The position numbers and the translations under genes are program-made. A stretch of DNA of 64,000 nucleotides from Pyropia haitanensis (lineage: Eukaryota; Rhodophyta; Bangiophyceae; Bangiales; Bangiaceae), in contig SDUX01000006.1 in assembly GCA_008729055.1 (NCBI GenBank), positions 2,303,501 to 2,367,500 of the forward strand. The letters run 5' to 3'. The notes under the pieces were generated by a model. The model ran no database searches. It was not told the origin of the DNA and saw only the letters and a list, made by a program, of their open reading frames with translations. This document shows, in pieces, positions 43,125-51,998 of the stretch; the first letter of the stretch is position 1; each line of letters starts with the position of its first letter.

Positions 43125-44675
43125 GGACCCGTTTTTTAACTGCACGCACCGCACTCGGAGTGCTAGGGGTCTTGGCACCACTTCCGGAGCACTCTTGCTG
43201 ACCGAAGGCGTGTATGACGTACTCGTCCACCTCTTCGCTGAAGCCGATGTCACTGGAGTCGTGGAAAACGCCTCCTGGGTAGGAAGGAAAACATGCTTTC
43301 TTTGCACGCTGCGTGCGGCGTCCAGCGAGTGCACGAGGTGTGCGATCGCAGCGTCCGTCGGCCCATTCCCAAATGACATGGAATGAAGCTCCCGGTCGAG
43401 AGCATACTTTGCCGTAGGCAGGACGTTCTCCAATCAGAGACGGGATGCCACTCGGAAACCTTGTACCTGCTGTTGGTTTTGACGTACTTTCTCGGCCTTC
43501 GATTGACAAATGCAGCCACATTTCGCGGGAGAGCTGGTGGTGCACGCGACGTGCATCGACGGAAGGTTTGGTTTTTGGCCTTTCGATGCACTCAGCGTGT
43601 AGCCATGGCAGGGGCAGGTGCACGATCCGGCGGGGGTCACGGGATAGACCCCACAGCGCCGTCAGCCACGTCGGGCCCGTGCAGCGTCCCTTCTATGGAA
43701 GCCTCAGATTCCACAATCCCGCCCGGATCCAAAACTTGTACCCAAACGGGCGAGGCCAAGGTCATTGGTGGAGATGCTCTGAGGAAGGGCGCGTTCTTTC
43801 CGCGGCCGTCGCCGGGTCGACGCTGCCTCCCTCGTCTGCGTCTCGACGGCCGCCGGCCGCCGCGTCACCTGCGCATTGTGTAGTGGTGGGGCGTCATTCA
43901 GCAAGAAAATTACTGGTCACGAAATACGTAACCTCTTCCCGTCATGCCGTCAGAAGGGGTACACGGGGAGGCTGCCGTGATAATTTGTCCATCCGACATG
44001 GTACAACCGCCGGACGCACCCCGTGCGCGCGACGCTCATCCGTGCCGCCAGCCACCCACGTCTGTCTTCCCTCAGCGTTCGGTCTCCCTCTCACAAACAC
44101 CCAGGCGTGAGCGCCGTACTACTCCACCATATGCGAGGTGTCGCGCGCGTGATGTTATCGCGGATGCGATACCCACACCCAAAGGCCTTACAAGATAGAA
44201 ACTTCGACTTAGAAACAAACGACGTGTGCACGTAGTCCCAAACAGGCCTCCGCTGCCGGGGGGGTGGGGCCATGATATCGCCATGGGTAATGTGTGCCAC
44301 ATGCGAGACGAACGACGCTCCGTGGAGCAAGGCGGTCGTGAAAACGATACGGGCGGGGGGGGGTGTATGCGGGAGTGGAACAGGCGGACGGGGGAGATGC
44401 ACGAGGCGGGGGCGGGAGAGGTGGGGGTGGTAGGCGATACTGCGTCCGCCTGGAAGACGGAAGGGGTGGGGAGTGGTTTGCCTCCCGCAAGTTTCTCAGT
44501 CCCGCGCCGCTGGCGCAAACGGCCAGTCTCGCTGGCAACTCGAGGGGCAGTTATCGATGGTGTAAACACGACCAGCTGCCAGCAAGCTCATGGCCTCCAT
44601 CCAGGCGATGATTGGAGGAGAGCGTTGACACGTGGGTAAATATTACGGTATTACCGTAAGATGGGCCAGAGGCAG
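43125..44675. other. transposon-flanking region, no recognised gene
   Basis: Mixed composition. Frames on the minus strand (42952-43623) and plus strand (44226-44639) are open for over 130 codons but match no family. A lone Harbinger-type right end occurs at 43763-43779. Inverted ATTACGGTATTACCGTAA lies at 44642-44659. Confidence 0.35.
43763..43779. repeat. solo Harbinger-type terminal repeat
   Basis: CATTGGTGGAGATGCTC, identical to the right end of element 1 and in the same orientation, but followed by TGA instead of TTA and without its own left end nearby. Confidence 0.75.
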
Positions 44676-44678
44676 TAA

Positions 44679-45243
44679 GAGCACATCCAACAATGCCAGG
44701 ATGGTCGCGAATACGTACACGTGGCTCTCATATTTGCTGGATGGGGTTCGAACGCTCAGCAGTCAATACAAACGGCCGCATGACGCCCCAACGGCAGGCC
44801 ATAGATGACGAATCTGATTCATATATTTTTAGTAAGTACTCTGCATATTCGGATCGCAGGATGGGGTTGGTCTCTCCTGCGCCCCATTTTGTGTGAGAAT
44901 GGGGAGCGAGCGGGACCATCCCCATCCTGTTGGCGACCTGTGAAACGAAATCGGACCAATGGGATGACTGAAACGTGGCTGTGGACGATCGCGGGCTCGC
45001 ATCCCAGCTGCTTCTCTGATCCCGATTTGAAGCTACATTCGAGGAATGGGGTTGGGTCTTTGTTCTCCCACCGGCGTGAACCCATCCTTCCTCCTTTTCG
45101 GCTAGTCTGCGCCCCGTTCTATTCAAGTCCTGCAAGACCGGTTGGGGCACGCCCCAACAGAAATGGGCATCCAACCAGAAGCGCGCACGTGTTCGCTGAA
45201 ATGAATCATTTGACCGTTGGTCCCGACGTTGCTGGATGTGCTC
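44679..45243. mobile_element. PIF/Harbinger-type MITE, element 2
   Basis: 565 bp. Left end GAGCACATCCAACAATG, right end (reverse strand) GAGCACATCCAGCAACG, with TAA at 44676-44678 and 45244-45246. The internal sequence has several GATGGGGTT-like repeats. It abuts element 3 with one shared TAA. Confidence 0.85.
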
Positions 45244-45246
45244 TAA

Positions 45247-46717
45247 GGGCACGTCCACCAATGTCGGCTATCAGTCTTAAATGAGTGGTTTTAAGACGCC
45301 ACGTGTACATACGTGGCAGCGTCTGGGTGGTCGGGCTATCGGCGAGCTATCAGGCGAAGCACGTGAAGTGGACTTACGGTGGAGACGGGGGCTACCAACA
45401 GGCTACCTTCCAAACCACGGGTCCGTTCGTCGTCTTCGTTCTGACTTGAATGTCGATTCTTCCTGTAACCGGCTGTGTGATTATTTTCCCGTCGGGCGCC
45501 AAGTCGGTCGCTCGCGACCCGTCTGGCGGGCGGGGGGGAGCGGACCGCCTTCGTGCGTGCCACGCCCGCTCCTTGCTTCCTCTCCCGCTCGCCGCCGCCC
45601 CATCCTGTCAGTCGGGACCGACGCACCGCCCGTCGGTGCCCGCGCGCGCGCGGCGCCATGCCGTGCGTTTGCCCTGGCCGCGCCCGCTCGGCGCGGCCGC
45701 TCTCCTTGCCCTCCCGGCGGGGGGTGGCTGCTGCTTTCGCTCTCCCTCTCGCCGCAGCGCCGCCGCGCAGCGGCTGCTCGCCTGCACGCCCGCTCCCGCG
45801 GCCGAGCCGCGGCTGCGCCGCAGCGTGCGCTGCGGCCTGCCCCAGCACCGTTCGGGGGCGACGGCCGAGGCGGCGCGACCCGCGGCGGCCAGTACAAGAC
45901 CGCCTGCCGTGGGGGCTGGCCGCCGCCGACGCAAGGCCGGCAGCGTCCAGTTCTTCTCGCGCACCCGACCCGCCCACCCTACGTGCTCGGCTGTACATCA
46001 CAACGAGGGACACAGCGCCCTTCTTCTTCTTCCAAGACGAGACGGATCTGGCCTTCCCCGCGGCGCGCCGCCTGTCGGATGCGTTTGCTCAACCGCACCT
46101 TCCCAGCGTCATCACCTGCGCCTCTGTCGGCGGCGGCAACCAACGCCCCGCATCGACACGGCAAGGAGCTTGGTCGCTACGGACGCGCGGGCTCTCCAGC
46201 ATCACGTCTCGTCTTCCGTCTCTTGTACCTTTTTTCTCTCTGTTCCCGCAGGGCCGGCTTGCCGGTCAACTAGTAGCTATGGGGGTACTAGTCTAGCCTG
46301 CTTTGGGATTAAAAATGTCACGTTCCTGGCATCTCTGTCCCTCTACCCCTGGTTACAGGCCGTTGGTGTTGACAACTCTCCACTATCACACTGTCGAAAT
46401 GATGCCCACACGTGGCACGCTCTCAGCCAATCATCGCCCTGGCAATTGGTAAGGTCTGTTGGCTCCAGGGCTATCGCTCGGCCAAAACACCCTGTTTTGG
46501 CCCGGCGATAGCTCTGGAGCTAACAGACGTCAGGGTACGGAGAGGAAGTTATGTCGTCACTTATATCAAGTCTATTCGCTGAGGGGGGTTCGTTTTAGGC
46601 CGGAATAGCTCGTTGACATTGATGAACGACCGCATCAGTGCCACGTTTGGCCCGACGCGCCACGTTTTTCCTACGTGGCACGAATATCGGCGAATATCGA
46701 CATTGGTGGACGTGCCC
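45247..46717. mobile_element. PIF/Harbinger-type non-autonomous element, element 3
   Basis: 1471 bp. Both ends begin GGGCACGTCCACCAATGTCG, a perfect 20-bp inverted repeat, with TAA at 45244-45246 and 46718-46720. The ends are AT-richer; the core (about 45490-46260) is GC-rich like host genes. No transposase motif is seen. Confidence 0.88.
46455..46527. repeat. long hairpin inside element 3
   Basis: Two 35-base arms (TCTGTTGGCTCCAGGGCTAT onward and its near-complement) separated by CCC, with about five mismatches. Confidence 0.85.
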
Positions 46718-47044
46718 TAAGAACGCAGCATCGGGTAATACATGGTAATTTACGCAACGTGGCGTAATATCTCCCATCACTACACGACCATAGGCATTGG
46801 AGCAGGCGGTGCCCACAAACATGTCTCCCCTCTGCCCCCGTCCACCGTCGCGGCTCTCCACGGCCACGGGGGAGAGGAGCGCCCTCGCCGGGAACACCTC
46901 GGTCAGCTGCCGCACCCGCGCGGCACCCTGACCCTCGTCGTCAGAGTGGAGTCTGCCGGTCGTGCAGGTATGGGCAGCGGCACCGGCAGCGACGGCGGCG
47001 GCGGCAACCGCTGCCATCCCGCCGGCTGCGCCAAAACAGAGCAT
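46718..47044 (-). pseudogene. possible secreted-protein ORF interrupted by element 3
   Basis: From an ATG at 47044 the minus strand reads a signal-like MLCFGAAGGMAAVAAAAVAA then about 85 ordered residues (SDDEGQGAARVRQLTEVFPA, NAYGRVVMGDITPRCVNYHV) and reaches LPDAAFL exactly at the TAA/TTA target site of element 3. The frame runs on into the element. Beyond elements 2 and 3 the original sequence would close with a stop about eleven codons later. No family recognised; it may be a chance ORF. Confidence 0.3.
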
Positions 47045-48606
47045 GCCAATGGCGTCCGGCAATTGCCTCCCCGACAGGCATCGCGGTGGTGGCTTTTACG
47101 ACGCGGTCGACGCGGACCGGTAGGTACCGCCCGACCGCGGCACCAGCAAGCCGTCGCAGCTTCCGCCGCCGCCACCGCCACCGTCGCGGCCGTCATCACC
47201 CATGCCCTCCTCACCCGTCGCCGCCGTGGGTTCCGACACTGACGGGGGGTGTCCGCGACCAACGGCAACCGCGGTGACGCGGCGCGGCACGGCAGCAACG
47301 ATAAGGTCCCCCCCCCCCTCCCCCCGCAACGGTACCCCTGTTGCACCCCTGCCCCCGAGGGCAACCAGGCAAAGCCTCCTTACCCTGCACCGCCCGCACC
47401 GCCGGCGACAGAGCCACGACAAAGAGAGACGCATACAAGAGCACCCCGTCAGGCGACGGTACCAGCGGCGGCAAACCCAGCAAGGTCCACCTCGACCAGC
47501 CGCGCTGATTGGGGGTCTCGTCCGGCTCCACCCGTCCCACAGCGGCGTTTGGCCGCATCGATGAGAGGCGCGCCGCCGCCCGCGGCTTGAGCAGTGGTCG
47601 GGAGGGTGGCAACGGGGGCGCCGTCGACGACGGCGGCGGCCACGGCAGCGGCAGCAGCGGCGGGGTCTGCGGTAGCGACCACGGTGGCAGGCAACTCAGC
47701 GCGACGCCAATGGCACATGGCGAGGAAAGGGGCACCCCGTCTCCCGGCGTTGAGGGCTACGTCTCAAAGAGGGGGAGCGGCGGAGATGGTCTACCCCGGG
47801 TGGGCCAGGCTTCGCCGCCGCGCCACTGCCGTTGACGCCGCAGCCGTCGCCGCCACCGCCGCTGCCGCCGCCGTCGTCGCCGCCGTCGCCGCCGCCAACG
47901 TCGGCGCTGCCTCCACCACCAGTGTCACCGATGCCAGGGCTATGACCCAGGACCAGGGATCCCGCGCTTCGCACGAACCAGTGTTCTTTTCATCCCGGAA
48001 GGTGTGACTTCTGGGTCGGTCTCTTGATTTCGAGACTTATTCTTGAGTTTCGTTTTTTCCCTGCAATTTAACGATTAAGTGGATATGGTGCTTGCTGTAA
48101 AAAATGGATGTTGACGGTACGTGAAGGTGCATATAATCGCTGCCTGGACCAATGAATCCGCACCTGCAGGTCCGAGCAACATCCACTTTTTCGCGGAAGC
48201 ACAGTACGTCACACGGCATACGCGGGTCCCCCTTGCTTTACTAACTGCACGTCATGCCTCGCGCCGTCGATGACTGCGGCGGCAGCGGCGGCGGCACGGG
48301 CGGCGCCAACGCGTCTTCACAACAGCTGTTTTCGTACCAGCGCTACACCTGGAGCAGTCCATTGGCCCAGGTCATTGACTGTTGGAGACACCCAATTACT
48401 GCATAATTAATTACCAAATACGGCCGCGACCTAATCTCAGCTCAACCACGGCGGAAGAGCTCCAGCACCGCCGCACGTCGTTGTGCCGGCCGGCATCGCC
48501 TCTCCGTCGCCGGCGCTTTCCCCTTCACCCCCCCCCCCCCGCGGCCCACCCGTCCCACCCGCCGCTGTCTGTCTGGGTGAGCCGGTCTACCGGCGGCGGA
48601 TGCACC
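47045..48606. other. intergenic, then an AT-rich 5' flank of the ClpS gene
   Basis: 47.05-47.98 kb is GC-rich with Ala/Pro frames on both strands and no motif. 48.0-48.47 kb is AT-richer (cataattaattaccaaatac near 48401) and probably holds the ClpS promoter. Confidence 0.4.
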
Positions 48607-48875
48607 ATGGCCCCCTCCGCAGCTGCCTTTTCGCCCTGTGCGGTCCTGACCGCCCGGCCCGCCGGCGGCCGCGTGTTGGACGCGGCGGCGGGGCGGCGGC
48701 GTCCCGGCGCTGCTGCCGCCGCCGCCGCCGCCGCCGCTGCCCGCCCTTGCCGCAGGCTGCGTGGCTTTCCTGGCCCGGGTGCGCTCACCACCCCCTCATC
48801 CCCCTGGGCGACCCGCACGCCCGTCCGTGCGGCAGCCACGTCGGCCGCCACCGCCACCGCCGCCACCCCGGTTGC

Positions 48876-48906
<31 letters not shown>

Positions 48907-49332
48907 GCGGTGATGGCGCCCGTGATGTCGCTGGCGCCCGCGACGGCGCTGGCGCCCGGTGTCAAGGTGGGCCGGCCCAAGACATCGATTAAAAAGGACG
49001 CTGGGAAGCTGCGCGAGGCCGCCCCTCCCCCCCCCGAGGCGGACGCTGGGGCGGGGGCGGCCAAGGCGCGGCCGACGCGCAAGACCGAGGCCGACGAAAT
49101 TCCGCTGTGGAAGGTGATCCTCCTGGGCGACGAGGAGTACGAGGAGGGCCACGTCACGACGCAGCTGCAAAAGGTGGTGCAGCTGGCCAAGAAGGAGGCG
49201 TCGCGGGTGTTTGCCGAGGCGCAGGCCAGCGGCAGCGCGCTCGTGTGCGTCGTCATTGAGGAGCATGCCGAGTTTTACGCCGAGCAGCTCAAGCGGCAGG
49301 AGATTTGGGTGACCCTCGAGGCGGATGAGTGA
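48607..49332 (+). CDS. clpS: ClpS-type protease adaptor, plastid-targeted
   Basis: 241 residues. The first ~130 are an Ala/Arg/Pro leader (MAPSAAAFSPCAVLTARPAG at the start), acidic-poor and typical of a transit peptide. The ClpS core is about 166-241: LWKVILLGDEEYEEGHVTTQ, LQKVVQLAKKEASRVFAEAQ, SALVCVVIEEHAEFYAEQLK, ending in WVTLEADE. ClpS docks on the Clp/Hsp100 chaperone and presents N-degron substrates to the ClpP protease, here presumably in the plastid stroma. The pocket motif that is usually NDD appears as GDEE, and the His that follows the third helix in typical ClpS appears to be Gln (EAQASG), so N-degron binding may be changed. The ATG at 48607 is preceded by a short pyrimidine/CGG stretch. 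Confidence 0.85.
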
Positions 49333-49674
49333 GTGAAGGGGGGGGGGGGACGCGGAGGCGGGCGGGCGGTGCGTGAGTGTTTATCTTGCTTTGCTGAGCT
49401 GCCCTCGCCCCTGCCTTTTTTTCCTTTGTCTGGCCTTGTCACACCCTCCCCCGGCTGGATGCGTCCCACTGTGCGGGGGAGGGGGTGTCCACCGCGCGCC
49501 GCGCGCGTCGGTTTGTAGTTTCTTCCCTTTCCTCCCCCTGCTGTGCGTTTCCCCCCTGCCATGTCGATGGGGGCTACCGTTTCGCGGGCCCTGGTTCTCG
49601 ACGGCGGCGCTGATGCCGCCGGTCGGCGGGGCGACGAGGGAGGGGCGGGGGCGGGGAGGAGCGCCTGCCGCTTG

Positions 49675-49716
49675 CAGTCGCCACTTTGGCGACGGTGGTC
49701 ACCAAAGTGGCGACTG
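49675..49716. repeat. perfect 15-bp inverted repeat
   Basis: CAGTCGCCACTTTGG (49675-49689) and its exact complement (49702-49716), with a 12-base spacer. Confidence 0.9.
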
Positions 49717-49821
49717 GAAGCGCAGCCAGCGCACGTGGCGCCGCAGGGCGCGGGGGAGGCCCGCCGCCACTGCCGTCCCTGCCGCCACCACCACCGCCCG
49801 CCGCCGCCCTCGCGGCGGCGG

Positions 49822-50113
49822 CGGCGGCGGCGACTGTGACAGCCTCCCCCTCTCCTCGCGGCGCCGCCGCCGCCGCCGCAGGTGCCGCACCGGTGCGCCC
49901 TGTCGGCCGACGCAGCGAGCCCGCCCCCCCCCCCCCCTCCTCTCCCCCCCCCCCCCCCACTGCCCCGCCCCGCCTGCCTACCCGCGTCGCGCAGGCGGGG
50001 TGGGGCGGGGTGCGCGGGGTGGGGCGGGGTGCGCCCGCCGCCGCCCGCCGTCACCGCCGCCACCGCCGCCACAACCACCGGCCGCCACGCGAGCGACCGT
50101 GTCGTCGCCTTGC

Positions 50114-50174
<61 letters not shown>

Positions 50175-50215
50175 CTGTGACAGCCTCCCCCTCTCCTCGC
50201 GGCGCCGCCGCCGCG
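49822..50215. repeat. duplicated block, 340 bp apart
   Basis: GACTGTGACAGCCTCCCCCT and the following CTCCTCGCGGCGCCGCC occur at 49832 and 50172, each preceded by (CGG)n. Confidence 0.85.
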
Positions 50216-51225
50216 GGGCACCCCGACGACGCGGGCGCGCACGCGCACCCGCGCGGAGGCGGCCGGCCGCCGCGCCCCCCGCCGCGACGGGGGCCGCCCG
50301 ACCGCCCACCGCCGCTCCGAGGCTGCCCCGCCCGTCGCCACGCGTGCCCCGCATGGGCGGCGGCGGCGGCACCAACGGCGGCGGCGGCGGTGGCGGCAGC
50401 GGCCCGCCTGCGGCCGCCGCACTGCGGGGCGAGCGGATGCGACGCCGCGCCGGGTGGAAAGACGCCTGCCCCGCGCCGCCACCCGCCGCTAGCGGCGCGC
50501 CCGGGGCCGGCGGACGTTGGAGGGCGCGCCCCCCGCCGGCACCGCCACCCTCGCCAGACGGCCCCGACAGCGCGGCAGGGGGGCCGCTCCCCACGTCCCC
50601 CCGTGGGCGGGCGCCGCCCACCGATCGCCCCCGAGGGGCGCGGGTTGGGGGCGCGCACCCCACGTCCAACCCCCCCCCCCGCCCCCTCTTCCCACCCCCA
50701 GTGCGGCCGCCGTCGACCCCCCCTCACAAGCACTTGCCGAGTCACGTCGACGCCAGGTGCGCCTGCACGTCTGAAGGGCATGGCCACCCCACACACGGGG
50801 CACGGCACGCCGCCGCCGCCGCCGCCGTCGCCGCCGCCGCCGCCTCTGTCGCCGCCCCCGCCGCCGCCTCTGACGCTGCCGCCCGCCGCCCCGCCACCGC
50901 TCGCCGCCGGTGCGGCCGCGCGCGGCCGCACGGCGCGCAGGGCGGCGGCCGTCACACCTAGCGCCGCGGCCAGGTCATCGACGGGGGCGTCCGCGGCGGT
51001 GGGGAGCCGCCCCGCCCCGCCTCCACCGCCGCCAGAGCTCCCGCCCCCGCCGGCGCCGCCGCCGCCGCCCCCGCCGGCGCCGCCGCCGCCGCCACGCGCT
51101 GCACACGGGCGGTAGGCGGGGGGGGGGAGGCGCCGCGCAGGCGCCGCCGCCCAGCCGGGCGACAGCAACGGCGGCTGCGGCGGCGGCGGCGGTAGTGGAG
51201 ACTGCGACAGCCTTCCTCCTGGCCT

Positions 51226-51380
51226 GGCTCCCACCCACCGCCGGCCCGACTCCCACCCACCGCCACCGGCTTCCACCCACCGCCGGCACGGCTCCCACCC
51301 ACCGCCGGCACGGCTCCGACCCACTGCCGGCCCTGTTCGAACCCACCGCCGGCCTGGCTCCGACCCACCGCCGGCACGGT
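51226..51380. repeat. 22-bp tandem repeat, about seven copies
   Basis: Unit GGCTCCCACCCACCGCCGGC plus two bases, with point variants (GACCCACC, GAACCCACC). Confidence 0.85.
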
Positions 51381-51998
51381 CGCGCTCTCAATTCGTACAA
51401 CTCGTAAAACCATGACACATCGCAATCAACATCGTCATGTGCTTGAATGTTCGCCACAAGAGTACAATTTCAGTTTAAGGACAGGCCTGTCGGTGTGCAA
51501 GCAGGAATTATGTTGGGTTTGTGATCAATTCGTCTCCAAGTATTCGCCGCGCTGTGTGGCTGCGAAGCGAGTGGAAGCCCGGTCCTTGGCGGCTACTTGG
51601 ATCGGGGGGTGGTCGCCGGCCACACCCGGCTTTTCCCATTGCGCGTCGTTGACACGCGCCCCCTCGCGGGTCGTCGCCGTGCCGCCGCCGCCCTCCCGCC
51701 CCGCCCCCTTCTCGCACGACGGCGGGGGTGGCGAGCAGTGGGGACGGCAGTGATCCTGTCTGTGTCAGAGGGCCGCCGCGGCGGTGACGGTGCGTCGTCG
51801 GCCGCACGCGGGGTGGTGTGCTGTCCAGGCGGTGCCGGTGTCGCCGCGGCCGCGCTGCGTCTGTGGCTGTGGTCGGCAGTCGCAGCCGTTGCGCCGGTGG
51901 TGCGTGTGAGTTTGACTGACAGCGGGGGGGGTGAGGCCGCGTGGGGTGGTGGGTGCGGGCTCCGTGGTCGCGCTCCCTGGCGAGTCGGAGCGGTTGCT

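Larger units (their letters stand above)
49333..51998. other. repeat-rich intergenic DNA
   Basis: 2.7 kb of (CGG)n, poly-C/G, duplicated blocks, a perfect hairpin and a 22-bp tandem array, then an AT-richer window (51405-51560) before the 5' flank of the carrier gene. Very long frames on both strands are artefacts. Confidence 0.55.

Noticed and set aside
44700..44760. tRNA-like B box (GGGTTCGAACGC) inside element 2
   Set aside because: No A box at the right distance and no cloverleaf; likely chance.
45281..46273. 330-codon plus-strand frame through element 3
   Set aside because: Arg/Pro/Ser-rich; a different frame looks more gene-like, and neither has a transposase motif.
49275..50669. 464-codon minus-strand frame and its plus-strand counterparts
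   Set aside because: Made of (CGG)n and C/G runs; contains duplicated blocks and no family signal.
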